Counted from the stretch's first letter, positions 8,060 through 17,294 are shown. The stretch: 45,114 bases of DNA from Pirellulaceae bacterium (GCA_025459265.1 JALOQX010000063.1:1-45114); one strand, 5' to 3'. Numbers and translations are program-made. Notes: generated from the letters alone by a model not told the origin.

Positions 8060-9055
8060 ATGCCGCAGCTGCGAAAAGATCCGCTTTCCGAACGGTGGGT
8101 GATCTTCGCCGAGGGACGTGAAGAGCGACCCAACGAATTCGAGCGGGTGGAGCGGCGGCGTCCGGACGCCCGCTGCCCGTTCTGTGCCGGGCACGAAGCG
8201 GATACCCCGCCGCAGTTGGCCCGCTACGGCCGCGTGGACGGCACGGATGGCGAGGGCGGCGCGGGTTGGCTTGTGCGGGTGGTTCCGAACAAGTACCCCG
8301 CGTTGCTGGCACACGGCCGCGCCGAACCCGACGCACACGGCCTGTACGTGGCCTGCGACGCCGTGGGCGCTCACGAGGTGATCGTCGAGTCGCCGCGGCA
8401 CGTGTCCAGCCTCACGCAGCTCACGCCGGCCGAAGTGCAGTGGCTGATGGTCGCCTACACCGACCGGCTGCGGGCACTCCCCCGCGTGTCCGGGTGCAAG
8501 TACGCCTTGGCGTTCAAGAACGTGGGCCCCGAGGCGGGCGCGTCCATTGAACACGCGCACAGCCAGATTGTGGGCACGACGATGGTGCCGAGCGAGGTGG
8601 CGCGAGAACTGACGGCCAGCCGCCGGCTGCTGCGCCAGCTCCGACAGTGTTTCTTCTGTCGCGTCGTCGAGGATGAATTGACGCACGGCGCGCGGCTGGC
8701 CGCCATCTCCGACCGCTTCGTCGCGGTGTGCCCGTACGCCAGCCGGATGCCGTACGAGGTGTGGGTCCTGCCGCGGGAGCATGCGAGTCATTTCGAGCAG
8801 CAGGAGCCGGAGGCGCTGGAAGAACTGGCCGGGTTCCTGCAGCGCGTGATCGCACGACTCGAAGCTCGGCACCCGCAGCTGGCCTACAACTACTTCCTGC
8901 ACACCGCACCCTTTGACACCGCACGGCTGCGCCACTATCACTGGCACATAGAGATTTTTCCGCGACTGACGACCACGGCCGGTTTTGAATGGGGTGCGGG
9001 TTATTACATCAATCCGGTTCCGCCTGAGCAGGCTGCGGCGAATCTGCGGTGGTGA
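8060..9055 (+). CDS. galT: galactose-1-phosphate uridylyltransferase-family protein
   Basis: 331 aa, HIT superfamily. GalT exchanges UMP between UDP-glucose and a hexose 1-phosphate through a uridylyl-histidine intermediate. The zinc site is recognisable: Cys39 and Cys42 in RCPFCAGH, His114 in SPRHV and His165 in EHAHSQ. The nucleophile is His167 of the H-x-H-x-Q motif. A second CxxC (Cys197/Cys200) and HYHWHIEIFPR near residue 295 complete the family pattern; VVPNKYPAL is also typical. It starts at ATG 8060. The GH57 enzyme follows about 150 bp downstream. Because close relatives include ADP-glucose phosphorylases, and the neighbours are glgA and a glucan-active enzyme, activity on glucose 1-phosphate/ADP-glucose is a reasonable alternative to classical Leloir GalT. 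Confidence 0.85.
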   Translation: MPQLRKDPLSERWVIFAEGREERPNEFERVERRRPDARCPFCAGHEADTPPQLARYGRVDGTDGEGGAGWLVRVVPNKYPALLAHGRAEPDAHGLYVACDAVGAHEVIVESPRHVSSLTQLTPAEVQWLMVAYTDRLRALPRVSGCKYALAFKNVGPEAGASIEHAHSQIVGTTMVPSEVARELTASRRLLRQLRQCFFCRVVEDELTHGARLAAISDRFVAVCPYASRMPYEVWVLPREHASHFEQQEPEALEELAGFLQRVIARLEARHPQLAYNYFLHTAPFDTARLRHYHWHIEIFPRLTTTAGFEWGAGYYINPVPPEQAAANLRW

Positions 9056-9205
9056 GGCGGTCAAACGGGGTAAGATAGGCCGCCTTTCCGGCTGGAAAAG
9101 CTAGCGCCGTCGCAACAGTCGTGCCGATTACCTTGTGGGCAGGGGCGTTCCAGCCCTCGCGTGCCTGCCTGTTTTGCACCCTTCCCTCCCGGCTTCGCAG
9201 CAGTC

Positions 9206-11383
9206 ATGACCAACCCGCTTCGTTTCTGCCTGGTGCTCCACGATCACCAGCCGATTGGCAATTTTGACGACGTCTTTGAACAGGCTTATCAGGACAGTTA
9301 CCGGCCCTTCCTGGATGTGTTCGAGCCGTTCCCCGAACTGCGGTTGTCGCTCCACACCAGCGGCCCGCTGCTGGAGTGGTTGGACGATCATCATCCCGAG
9401 TACGTCGACCGGCTCGCACGCCTGGTCAGCGCCGGTCGCGTGGAAGTGCTGGGCGGCGCCTATTACGAACCGATCCTGACGATGATCCCGTCACGCGATC
9501 GGATCGGACAGATCACCAGCTACACCCAGTGGCTCACGTCGCGACTGGATGCCACGATCCGCGGCATGTGGATGCCGGAGCGGGTCTGGGAGCAGTCGCT
9601 GACCAGCGATCTGGCGCAGGCCGGCATTCAATACACCGTGCTGGACGATTGCCACTTCCGCAACGCCGGACTGACCGGCGACCAGCTGCACGGCTGTTAT
9701 CTGACCGAGGACGACGGCCGCTTGCTCACGATATTCCCGGGCAGCGAACGGCTGCGGTACCTGATCCCGTTTGCGCGGCCCGAGGAGACGATTGCGTATC
9801 TGCGCGACATTGCGGACCGATTCGCCAACACGGTGGTCGTGTTCGGCGACGACGGAGAGAAATTCGGCACCTGGCCCGACACGCGGCAGCACGTCTACGA
9901 GCAGGGGTGGCTCCGCGCGTTTTTCGAGGCCCTCGTGGCCAACCGGAGCTGGCTGCACACCACCACCCTGGCTGATGCCGCGTCGACCGCCACGCCGTGG
10001 GGCAAGGTGTATCTGCCCGACGCGAGTTACCGCGAGATGACCGAATGGGCACTGCCGGTCCAGCGCCAGCTGGACTACGACGGCCTGGTGGCTGCGCTGC
10101 GTCAGGACCCGCAATGGCCGCGGATCCAGCAGTTTCTGCGCGGAGGATGCTGGCGCAATTTCCGCGTGAAATATCCCGAAGCCAACGAGATGTATGCCCG
10201 GATGATGATGGTCAGTCGCCGGCTGGCCGAACTGGCACCGGCGGCTGGGCCGGGCGATCTGCTCGATTCGGCGCGGCGCGCCCTGTACCGCGCGCAGTGC
10301 AACTGCCCCTACTGGCACGGGGCGTTCGGCGGCATTTACCTGCCCCATCTCCGCCATGCGGTCTACAACCAGATGATCGCTGCCGACAATCTGCTCGATC
10401 AGGTGGCCGGCAGGTCCGGGCCGTGGATCGAGACGGCGGTGGACGATTACAACTTCGACGGTCGCCAGGAAGTCCGCCTGGCCAGCGACCGGTTCGTGTG
10501 CCTGGTGGCGCCGGCGGCCGGGGGGGAACTGTATGAGCTGGACGTCCGGAGCATCTGCCATAATCTGCTTGCCACGTTGGCGCGGCGGCCGGAAGCCTAC
10601 CATCGCAAGGTGCAGGACGGGGGGCACGCCCGCGATGCGGACGTGGCCAGCATCCACGACCGGATCGTCTGCAAACAGGCAGGGCTCGACCAGCGCCTGC
10701 ACTATGATCGCCACGCGCGTCACAGCCTGATCGACCACTTCTACACGCTGGAGACCACGCTCGCGGCGGTCCGCAGCGGCCAGGCGGAGCCGCAGGGGGA
10801 TTTTGTGGGCAGCCCCTACGAGGCGCGCGTCCGTCGCAATCCCCACCGGATGCAGATCCTGCTGACCCGGGACGGGTACGTGCAGGGCCTCCCCGTCAAG
10901 CTGACCAAAGGCCTGACGGCCGAAGCGGGCAGCTCCCGGCTGGAGATCGCCTACCTGCTGGAAGGGCTGCCCCGCGAGCAGCCGCTGCATTTTGGCGTCG
11001 AATTCAACTTCGCGGGACTTCCGGCGCACGCCCCGGATCGCTATTTCTACGTGCAGGACGACCGGCAACTCGGCCAGCTGCAGACCGAACTGGACCTCGA
11101 GGACCTGACCGAACTGTGTCTGGCCGACCGCTGGCTCGGTGTCGACCTGCGGTTGACGGCGGACCAGCCCACGCGGTGGTGGACGTATCCAGTGGAGACC
11201 GTCAGCAATTCGGAAGGCGGATTCGAACTGGTACACCAGAGTGTCGTGGTGCATCCGCACTGGTATGTCCTGGGGGATGACCTGGGCCGCTGGAGCGTCA
11301 CGTTCCAGCTGGAAATTGACACGAGCGCGGCCGAAGGCCGCCAGCAGCCGGCGTGGGAGACGGTGGGTATGGACGCGTCGTAG
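9206..11383 (+). CDS. GH57 alpha-glucanotransferase/amylase-type enzyme
   Basis: 725 aa from ATG 9206, chosen because MTNPLRFCLVLHDHQPIGNF starts at the usual family N-terminus; an in-frame upstream codon at 9161 would add a non-homologous leader. The GH57 catalytic barrel covers residues about 5-310: HQP at 14-16, GGAYYEPI near 83-90, nucleophile Glu125 in MWMPERVWE, and acid Asp215/216 in VVFGDDGEKFG, close to the Glu123/Asp214 pair of the Thermococcus litoralis 4-alpha-glucanotransferase. DUF1925-like helices (about 310-400, with CNCPYWHGAFGGIYLPHLR) and a DUF1926-like beta domain to the C-terminus follow. No signal peptide, so it acts on intracellular alpha-glucan, consistent with glgA upstream. 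aguB starts 14 bp after it. Transferase versus hydrolase cannot be decided from sequence. Confidence 0.9.
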   Translation: MTNPLRFCLVLHDHQPIGNFDDVFEQAYQDSYRPFLDVFEPFPELRLSLHTSGPLLEWLDDHHPEYVDRLARLVSAGRVEVLGGAYYEPILTMIPSRDRIGQITSYTQWLTSRLDATIRGMWMPERVWEQSLTSDLAQAGIQYTVLDDCHFRNAGLTGDQLHGCYLTEDDGRLLTIFPGSERLRYLIPFARPEETIAYLRDIADRFANTVVVFGDDGEKFGTWPDTRQHVYEQGWLRAFFEALVANRSWLHTTTLADAASTATPWGKVYLPDASYREMTEWALPVQRQLDYDGLVAALRQDPQWPRIQQFLRGGCWRNFRVKYPEANEMYARMMMVSRRLAELAPAAGPGDLLDSARRALYRAQCNCPYWHGAFGGIYLPHLRHAVYNQMIAADNLLDQVAGRSGPWIETAVDDYNFDGRQEVRLASDRFVCLVAPAAGGELYELDVRSICHNLLATLARRPEAYHRKVQDGGHARDADVASIHDRIVCKQAGLDQRLHYDRHARHSLIDHFYTLETTLAAVRSGQAEPQGDFVGSPYEARVRRNPHRMQILLTRDGYVQGLPVKLTKGLTAEAGSSRLEIAYLLEGLPREQPLHFGVEFNFAGLPAHAPDRYFYVQDDRQLGQLQTELDLEDLTELCLADRWLGVDLRLTADQPTRWWTYPVETVSNSEGGFELVHQSVVVHPHWYVLGDDLGRWSVTFQLEIDTSAAEGRQQPAWETVGMDAS

Positions 11384-11397
11384 ACGGGAGCGCTTCC

Positions 11398-12285
11398 ATG
11401 TCGAGTCCGACGCCGGCAGCACCGGAGACCGTGCACCTGGCACTCGTGCAGATGGCGTGCGCTGAGTCGAAGGAAGCAAATGTCGCCCGGACGCTGACAC
11501 GCGTTGCCCAGGCGGCCGAGCGCGGGGCGCACATCGTGTGCCTGCAGGAGCTCTTCGCGACACACTACCCCTGCCAGTCCGAGGACCACGCGCGGTTCGA
11601 TTGGGCAGAACCGGTCCCGGGACCGACCCATGACCGCCTGCAGCGGGCGGCCGCGGAACTGGGCGTCGTCATCATCAGTTCGCTCTTCGAGCGCCGCGCC
11701 GCGGGGCTCTACCACAACACGGCCGTCGTGTTCGACGCGGACGGCACGTCGCTCGGCCGCTATCGCAAGATGCACATCCCGGACGATCCGCTGTACTACG
11801 AAAAGTTCTACTTCACGCCGGGCGATCTGGGATTTCGCTGCTTTGCGACGCGATTTGGTCGCGTGGGCGTGGGCGTCTGCTGGGATCAGTGGTTCCCGGA
11901 AGCGGCCCGCCTGATGGCGCTCCAGGGTGCCGAGATCCTCTGTTATCCCACCGCCATCGGCTGGCTGCCGGGCGAGAAGGACCAGTATGGCGAGAGCCAA
12001 CTCGCCGCCTGGGAGACCGCCATGCGCGCGCACGCGATTGCCAACGGGCTGTTTGTCGCCGCCGTCAATCGCGTGGGAACGGAAGGACAGCTGGCGTTCT
12101 GGGGTTCCTCCTTCGTGTCCGACCCCTACGGAAACGTGCTGGCGCGTGCCTCGCGCACCGACGACGATGTGCTGATCGTCGCTTGCTCGCGCGCGCTGGT
12201 CGATACCGCCCGCACGCACTGGCCCTTCCTGCGAGACCGCCGCATCGACGCGTACCAGGACCTGACGCGCCGCTTCCTCGACTAG
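11398..12285 (+). CDS. aguB: N-carbamoylputrescine amidase
   Basis: 295 aa, nitrilase superfamily. It hydrolyses N-carbamoylputrescine to putrescine, CO2 and ammonia, the last step of the agmatine route. The Glu-Lys-Cys triad is present: Glu51 in VCLQELF, Lys124 in RYRKMHIPDD and Cys161 in GVGVCWDQWFPE. The motifs YYEKFYFTPGD and CYPTAIGW are those of AguB rather than of beta-ureidopropionase or general nitrilases. The start is ATG 11398, with GGGAG about 8 nt upstream; it is preferred over 11353, which lies inside the GH57 gene. aguA follows after 14 bp, which strongly supports the pathway call. Cytoplasmic. Confidence 0.93.
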   Translation: MSSPTPAAPETVHLALVQMACAESKEANVARTLTRVAQAAERGAHIVCLQELFATHYPCQSEDHARFDWAEPVPGPTHDRLQRAAAELGVVIISSLFERRAAGLYHNTAVVFDADGTSLGRYRKMHIPDDPLYYEKFYFTPGDLGFRCFATRFGRVGVGVCWDQWFPEAARLMALQGAEILCYPTAIGWLPGEKDQYGESQLAAWETAMRAHAIANGLFVAAVNRVGTEGQLAFWGSSFVSDPYGNVLARASRTDDDVLIVACSRALVDTARTHWPFLRDRRIDAYQDLTRRFLD

Positions 12286-12299
12286 AAAGGCCAAGCCGC

Positions 12300-13334
12300 A
12301 TGCCCGTGACACCACGCGCTACCGGCTGTCGCTGGCCGGCTGAATGGGAACGACACGCTGCCACCTGGATTGCGTGGCCCCATAATTTGCGCACCTGGCC
12401 CGGGCACTTCGATTCCATTCCCGAACGCTTCGCCACCATCATCCAGACACTCGCCGCGTACGAGCCGGTCCACGTCCTGGCGGGCGGTGACGAGGTGTTG
12501 TCTCAAGCGCGGGCGATGGTCGGCCACCTGCCGGCGGTCGTCCTGCACGATATCCCCACCAATGACGCCTGGGTGCGCGACTACGGTCCGACGTTTCTGT
12601 GCGGCCCCGCGCCGGGCGAGGTGTCGCTGGTCGACTGGGAGTACAACGCCTGGGGTGGCAAGTACCCGCCGTGGGAACTGGACAACCAGGTGCCGTCCCG
12701 GCTCGCCAGGCAGTTGGCACTGCGCCGCTTCGCGGTGGGCGTGGTACTCGAGGGCGGTTCGATTGACGGCAACGGCCAGGGCGTGGTGCTGACCACCGAA
12801 TCCTGTCTGCTCGACCCGCGACGCAACGCCGGCATGGACCGAGCGCAGATGGAGCAGATACTGCGGGAATACCTGTGCGCGACCGAAGTGGTCTGGCTTC
12901 CGGGGGGTCCGATGGCCGGCGACGACACCGACGGGCACGTGGACCAATTAGCGCGTTTTATCGATCCGCAGCGGGTGGTCGTGGCGGTGGCGGACGATCG
13001 GCGGGATGAGAACTATCTGCCGCTGCAGGCGAACGTCGTGTGCCTCGAGCAGCGCAACCGGACAGGTCGGGCCGCACCGCTGGAGATCATTCCTCTGCCT
13101 CTGCCGCAGCCCATCTCGATCGACGGCCAGCGGGTGCCGGCGAGCTACTGCAATTTCTACATTGGCAACGGTTGTGTGCTGATGCCGGCCTTCGACGATC
13201 CGGCCGACGACGCGGCACGCGAGCTGTTGCAGACGCTGTTCGTCGACCGCGAGGTGATTCCCCTCGCGGCCCGCGATCTGATCTGGGGCCTTGGGGCGCT
13301 GCACTGCATGACCCAGCAGCAGCCCGCCGCATGA
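12300..13334 (+). CDS. aguA: agmatine deiminase
   Basis: 344 aa, peptidylarginine-deiminase-type pentein fold. It converts agmatine to N-carbamoylputrescine and ammonia, supplying AguB. Family signatures are present: WPHNLRTWPG near the N-terminus, NDAWVRDYGPTF (about 88-99), LEGGSIDGNGQG (about 150-161), GDDTDGHVDQ with catalytic His213, and the C-terminal nucleophile Cys336 in GALHCMTQQQP. The reading frame stays open upstream to 11889, but that part lies inside aguB. ATG 12300 has AAAGG upstream and begins where family members begin. The gene order aguB-aguA makes putrescine synthesis or agmatine use the likely role. No arginine decarboxylase is in the window. Confidence 0.94.
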   Translation: MPVTPRATGCRWPAEWERHAATWIAWPHNLRTWPGHFDSIPERFATIIQTLAAYEPVHVLAGGDEVLSQARAMVGHLPAVVLHDIPTNDAWVRDYGPTFLCGPAPGEVSLVDWEYNAWGGKYPPWELDNQVPSRLARQLALRRFAVGVVLEGGSIDGNGQGVVLTTESCLLDPRRNAGMDRAQMEQILREYLCATEVVWLPGGPMAGDDTDGHVDQLARFIDPQRVVVAVADDRRDENYLPLQANVVCLEQRNRTGRAAPLEIIPLPLPQPISIDGQRVPASYCNFYIGNGCVLMPAFDDPADDAARELLQTLFVDREVIPLAARDLIWGLGALHCMTQQQPAA

Positions 13335-13351
13335 CGCTGGACTTCAGCGTC
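13333..13351. terminator. hairpin over two convergent stop codons
   Basis: GACGCTG (13333-13339) and CAGCGTC (13345-13351) form a perfect 7-bp stem with a GACTT loop. It spans the end of the aguA TGA (13332-13334) and the minus-strand stop of the DUF1080 gene (13344-13346). With only 9 bp between the genes it could serve as a shared bidirectional terminator. No T tracts flank it. Confidence 0.45.
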
Positions 13352-14666
13352 CGCTCAAGGGTTTGATCCGCATGTTGCGGAACTCGACCGGGTCGCTGTG
13401 TCCGGCGAAGCCGAAATAGCCCTTGGGCAAATCCTTGCCCGGATGCGGACTGTCGGCCATGAACTCGGTGACCTGGGCCAGGTCGGTGTCCAGGATCATG
13501 GTCCCGTTGAGCTCAACCTTGATGGTCGACCCCCGGACGGTGACTTCCTGGTAATTCCACTGGCCGGCAGGCCGCAGATAGCCTTGGTGAGCGGCCACCA
13601 TGCCGTAGGCCGACGCGTGGGTCTGGCGCGGGTCGAGTTGGCCGGGGTAACCGGGGGTATCGATCACCTGCAGTTCGCACATGCCCGCGTAGGCCGGGTC
13701 GCCCTGACCTGGGTAGCGAATCGCCAGGCCGTTGTTGCCGCCGGGCGGTGTGCGGAACTCGAGCCCCACGACAAAATCATCGTATTGCTCTTGAGTGTAG
13801 AGCGTACCGCCTTTGTGCGGCTGGCAGCGGATGGCGCCGTCCACCACTTCATAACTGTCCACGGCACCCTGCCAGCCGCTCAGGTCGCGCCCGTTAAAGA
13901 GTGGCACGAATCCCGGTCCGGCGGCCTGCAGCAGCAGATTCGCCTCAGGCGGCGGAATCTCGCGCACGAAGATGTTGCGCCAGCGGATTTCGCCGCCATG
14001 CGTCTGGAGCTGGATCGGACCGCGCGGATCAAGCGGACGTTGCGGGTCCCACAGGTTTTCCATGATGGCATGATCAACTACCAGTTGGCCATTCAAGTAG
14101 ACGGTGGTTCGTGCGCCGATCTGCCGGATGAAGAAGCGATTCCACTGGCCGAACGGTTTGTCGGCCCTCACCAGCGGGTCTTTGCCGGGGGACCCGGCCG
14201 AGTTGTTCCATAGTCCGCCGGAGCCTTTGTCGGCGCCGATGTCGAATTTGGCTTTCTCGGTGGAGTCCCAGATCTGGACCTGGGGCGTTCCTCGCAGATA
14301 GATGCCACTGTCGGCCAGGGGCACGGTCTTGTATTCGACGATCAGCTCGATGTCGCCGAATTCCTCTTCGGTGGTGAGAAACGCGCCGTGCCCGTCATTG
14401 ACCAGTTCGCCGTTCTCGACGCGCCAGTGCTGCAGCGCGTCGGCCGTGTCGGCAGCCTTTCTTTCGGCGCGCGCTTCGGCGGACATGGCGGCCAACTCCG
14501 CCGGGCGCACCGTCGCCAGGCCATACCAACCGGACAGATCCTGGCCGTTGAACAAGGCGGTGAAACCCGCCGGCGGCACATTGGGTGGAACTTCTTCAGC
14601 GGCTGCGATCGGCGAGATGGCCGCCAGGCAGAGCCACGTGAGCCACAGGGAGGACATCGTACGCAC
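13344..14666 (-). CDS. exported protein with two DUF1080 domains
   Basis: 440 aa if started at GTG 14666, which has AAGGAG 7 nt upstream and gives an Arg-containing signal peptide (RTMSSLWLTWLCLAAISPIA, cleavage after IAAAEE-like sequence); ATG 14657 is the alternative. Two DUF1080 (PF06439, 3-keto-disaccharide hydrolase-like) domains lie in tandem: residues about 30-235 (FTALFNGQDLSGWYG, then SGIYLRGTPQVQIWD, GPIQLQTHGGEIRWRNIFVR) and about 245-438 (FVPLFNGRDLSGWQG, then NNGLAIRYPGQGD, CELQVIDTPGY, FRNMRIKPL). This beta-jelly-roll family is greatly expanded in planctomycetes and some members cleave 3-keto-glycosides. It follows the FAD oxidoreductase by 62 bp on the minus strand, which would fit an oxidise-then-cleave scheme, but that is inference. 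Confidence 0.88.
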   Translation of the reverse strand: MRTMSSLWLTWLCLAAISPIAAAEEVPPNVPPAGFTALFNGQDLSGWYGLATVRPAELAAMSAEARAERKAADTADALQHWRVENGELVNDGHGAFLTTEEEFGDIELIVEYKTVPLADSGIYLRGTPQVQIWDSTEKAKFDIGADKGSGGLWNNSAGSPGKDPLVRADKPFGQWNRFFIRQIGARTTVYLNGQLVVDHAIMENLWDPQRPLDPRGPIQLQTHGGEIRWRNIFVREIPPPEANLLLQAAGPGFVPLFNGRDLSGWQGAVDSYEVVDGAIRCQPHKGGTLYTQEQYDDFVVGLEFRTPPGGNNGLAIRYPGQGDPAYAGMCELQVIDTPGYPGQLDPRQTHASAYGMVAAHQGYLRPAGQWNYQEVTVRGSTIKVELNGTMILDTDLAQVTEFMADSPHPGKDLPKGYFGFAGHSDPVEFRNMRIKPLSGR

Positions 14667-14728
14667 GGTCGCGCTCCTTAGGTCGAGAGAGAAAGGCAGG
14701 GGGTGGGAATCCGACGGCATGCAGTGTT

Positions 14729-16366
14729 CTACTCTACCTTGCCCGGGAGGCGGTCGCCAGACGAGCTGAGTACTTGGCCATCGGCCAGCAGGCGTTGCCG
14801 CAGATGCGGCAGGTCGATCTCCTGCACCGCCACCTGCTGATCGATAGCGTGGCAGGCGGCGGTCGCAGCGGACTGCCCCAACACCATGAACACGGGTTCC
14901 ATGCGGATGGATCCGTAGGCGATGTGGGACGCGGACAGGCAGACGGGCACGAGCAGATTGGTACATTCGCCAGCACGCGGCACAAGCGCGCGGTACGCGA
15001 TCGGGTAAGGCGCGAAGCCGCCCACCTGCACGTCCCCCTCGTTGCGGGCGTGCCCCTGGGCATCGACGTACCGCTGCGTGTGGTGCGAATCCATGCCGTA
15101 CGCGGCCATGCCCACCGGATCCTCCGCGACCTGTGTCCCCTGGCAATGGTGCTGGGTCATGACGCAGTCGGCGACCATGCGGCGTGCCTCGCGGACGTAC
15201 AGTTGGTGCGACCAGCCCTGGTGCTCGGGAAACTCGTCGCGGCAGTTGCCCCAGCGGCGGAACTCCTGCCGCACGGCCTCCGGCACGCGCGGGTGATTGG
15301 CCAGCGTCCACAGGAGTCCCTGCTGGTATTGCAGGTGTTCGGCGAAGATCTGCTCCCGCACCGCGTAGTCTCCGGTGGCCCACTGGTAGTTCATATTGAT
15401 GTTGTCGGTGGAGAAGCCGTAGTTGTTGTTCGTGTCGGTCTTCCGGTTCGGCATGGGCGTCGGGTGCCATGGGGCCCGCGTTTCACCCGCCTCGAAGTTC
15501 CGCAGCAGCAGTTCATACCGCAGGGGGTCGTACCCGTCCGGCTTCTCGAACGGGAGGCGATTCTCCGGCACGTCGGTGTTGCACATGCGGAAGCAGTACG
15601 CCTGGACGCGGTGGTCGCCCGTGCCGTCCGGTCCCGGGGGATCCGGCAGCACGCCGGGCAGGAGGCCGCTGGCGGGATCACCGGGGATGACGTAGGGGTC
15701 GACGCCCTCGTGCAGTTGGTGGTGGACAGCCCGTGCGGTCTGTACGCCGTTGAGTGTTTCACCGTAGACCGAGTTCGCTTCGCGTCCGACGTGGAACGTG
15801 ACGCCGGCGCCGGCCAGCAGGTCGCCCTCGTAGGTGGCATCGATGAAGCAGGCTGCGCGATAGGATGCGCCGCATTCCATGCGGATTTCCGCGATCCGGG
15901 TCCCCTGTTTCACGACGCCGTGGTGCAGGTCCAGCCGCTGGCCCAACACGACCCGGACCCCGGCTTCCCGCACCATCGCCTCGAAGATGCGTTCCGCCAC
16001 GTGCGGTTCAAACGTCCACATGGTCGCTTCGCCCGCGGCCTGCCGCTCGCTGCGATATTCGTCGGCGCGCTGGAAGGTCCAGGCGGCGGGAGCCTGGTAG
16101 TGCTGCCAGATGCGATGATAAAACTCGCGGGCCAGTCCTCCGATCGCCTGCTTGTTGCCGATGTCGGTCGCTCCGAGACCGCCGCTGGTGAGTCCCCCCA
16201 GGTGCTGACCCGGTTCAATCAGGCACGCCGTCTGGCCCATCCGTTGGACCTGGACGGCGGCGACGACGCCGGCGGACGTACCGCCGTAGATCACGACATC
16301 CGCCGTCTCCTGCGCGGCAGCGGCGGGGACACAGAGCAACCAGGAGCACAGGAGGCGGTGCAGCAT
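14729..16366 (-). CDS. exported FAD-dependent oxidoreductase (FAD_oxidored family)
   Basis: 545 aa from ATG 16366, which has AAAGGGAGC about 6 nt upstream and begins a clear signal peptide (MLHRLLCSWLLCVPAAAAQE). The frame extends a further 19 codons upstream without homology. The dinucleotide-binding fold follows at once: DVVIYGGTSAGVVAAVQVQR with the GGTSAG loop at 28-33, then QHLGGLTSGGLGATDIGN. The FAD_oxidored (PF12831) pattern continues with ACFIDATYEGDLLAGAG and the C-terminal CTNLLVPVCLSASHIAYGSIRMEPVFM. Planctomycetes encode many such secreted flavoproteins, sometimes mis-annotated as xanthan lyases; substrates are unknown. The YjbQ gene lies 53 bp upstream and the DUF1080 gene 62 bp downstream, all on the minus strand. 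Confidence 0.88.
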   Translation of the reverse strand: MLHRLLCSWLLCVPAAAAQETADVVIYGGTSAGVVAAVQVQRMGQTACLIEPGQHLGGLTSGGLGATDIGNKQAIGGLAREFYHRIWQHYQAPAAWTFQRADEYRSERQAAGEATMWTFEPHVAERIFEAMVREAGVRVVLGQRLDLHHGVVKQGTRIAEIRMECGASYRAACFIDATYEGDLLAGAGVTFHVGREANSVYGETLNGVQTARAVHHQLHEGVDPYVIPGDPASGLLPGVLPDPPGPDGTGDHRVQAYCFRMCNTDVPENRLPFEKPDGYDPLRYELLLRNFEAGETRAPWHPTPMPNRKTDTNNNYGFSTDNINMNYQWATGDYAVREQIFAEHLQYQQGLLWTLANHPRVPEAVRQEFRRWGNCRDEFPEHQGWSHQLYVREARRMVADCVMTQHHCQGTQVAEDPVGMAAYGMDSHHTQRYVDAQGHARNEGDVQVGGFAPYPIAYRALVPRAGECTNLLVPVCLSASHIAYGSIRMEPVFMVLGQSAATAACHAIDQQVAVQEIDLPHLRQRLLADGQVLSSSGDRLPGKVE

Positions 16367-16419
16367 GAGCAAGCTCCCTTTGGGGCGGTTGACGAGCCTG
16401 GGACATGGTCTCCGTGCCG

Positions 16420-16842
16420 TCATTCGCCCAGGACTTTGACGAGCACACGTTTGGGACGGCGCCCATCGAACTCGCCGTAGAAGATCTGTTCCCAGGGCCC
16501 GAAGTCCAGCTTGCCGCCGGTAATCGCGACGACGACTTCGCGGCCCATGACCTGCCGCTTCATGTGTGCATCGGCATTGTCCTCGCCCGTGCGGTTGTGT
16601 TTGTACCGCTTGGGCGATGCGTCGAACGGGGCCAGCTGCTCGAGCCAGGCGGCGTAGTCTTCGTGCAGCCCGGACTCGTCGTCATTGATGAACACGGACG
16701 CGGTGATGTGCATGGCATTGCAGAGGACGAGTCCCTCGGATACGCCGCTCTTGCGGACGACTTCCGCGACCTGCGGCGTAATATTGATGAACGCCATCCG
16801 CGCTGGCACCTGCAGGGTCAGGTATTCGGTCAGGGACTTCAT
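16420..16842 (-). CDS. YjbQ/UPF0047 family protein, copy 1
   Basis: 140 aa from ATG 16842, which has AAGGAG 9 nt upstream. Family landmarks are present: [32 protein letters not shown], a basic-acidic stretch with [12 protein letters not shown], then [20 protein letters not shown] and a C-terminal KVLGE. E. coli YjbQ has low thiamine-phosphate synthase activity, but the physiological role of the family is unsettled. It lies 35 bp after a second YjbQ-type gene; the two share the fold but only part of the sequence, so they belong to different subfamilies. No signal peptide. Confidence 0.9.
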   Translation of the reverse strand: MKSLTEYLTLQVPARMAFINITPQVAEVVRKSGVSEGLVLCNAMHITASVFINDDESGLHEDYAAWLEQLAPFDASPKRYKHNRTGEDNADAHMKRQVMGREVVVAITGGKLDFGPWEQIFYGEFDGRRPKRVLVKVLGE

Positions 16843-16877
16843 CGAGCTGCACTCCTTGTGATGGCGACAACGGGCGG

Positions 16878-17294
16878 CTACTCCCCGATCACGGTGACGA
16901 CGACTTCGCGCTGCCGCGGCTTGGTATCGCACTCCAGATGAAAGATCTGCTGCCACGTACCCAGCACGGGACTGCTGTTGGCGATTGGGAGCGATAGGGA
17001 GGGACCGAGGAGGGAGGCCTGCAGATGGGAATGGCCGTTGCCGTCGTGCCAGGTCTGTTCGTGACCGTAAGCGCGGCTGGCCGGGATGAGCCGGTCGAGC
17101 ATGTCGGGGAAGTCGCTCTGCAGTCCGGGCTCGAACTCGATCGTGCCCAGCGCGGCGGTGCTGCCGATGTTGAACAGGTGGACGATCCCGGTCTTGACGC
17201 CGCTGCGCAGCACGATCTCCGCGACCTGCTGCGTGATGTCCTGCATGTGGCGGTGTCCGCGGGTGGCCAACGGCAGGCGCACTTGGTGAATCAT
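16878..17294 (-). CDS. YjbQ/UPF0047 family protein, copy 2
   Basis: 138 aa from ATG 17294 ([20 protein letters not shown]). It carries [37 protein letters not shown], a [20 protein letters not shown] segment with several His residues, and the C-terminal [20 protein letters not shown] followed by VIGE. This matches the longer-known subfamily with the [13 protein letters not shown] pattern, while its neighbour has [14 protein letters not shown]. The frame remains open upstream to 17342 but without family similarity. It begins 93 bp after the epimerase gene on the same strand. Function unknown; tandem paralogues could form a heteromer, which is inference. Confidence 0.9.
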   Translation of the reverse strand: MIHQVRLPLATRGHRHMQDITQQVAEIVLRSGVKTGIVHLFNIGSTAALGTIEFEPGLQSDFPDMLDRLIPASRAYGHEQTWHDGNGHSHLQASLLGPSLSLPIANSSPVLGTWQQIFHLECDTKPRQREVVVTVIGE

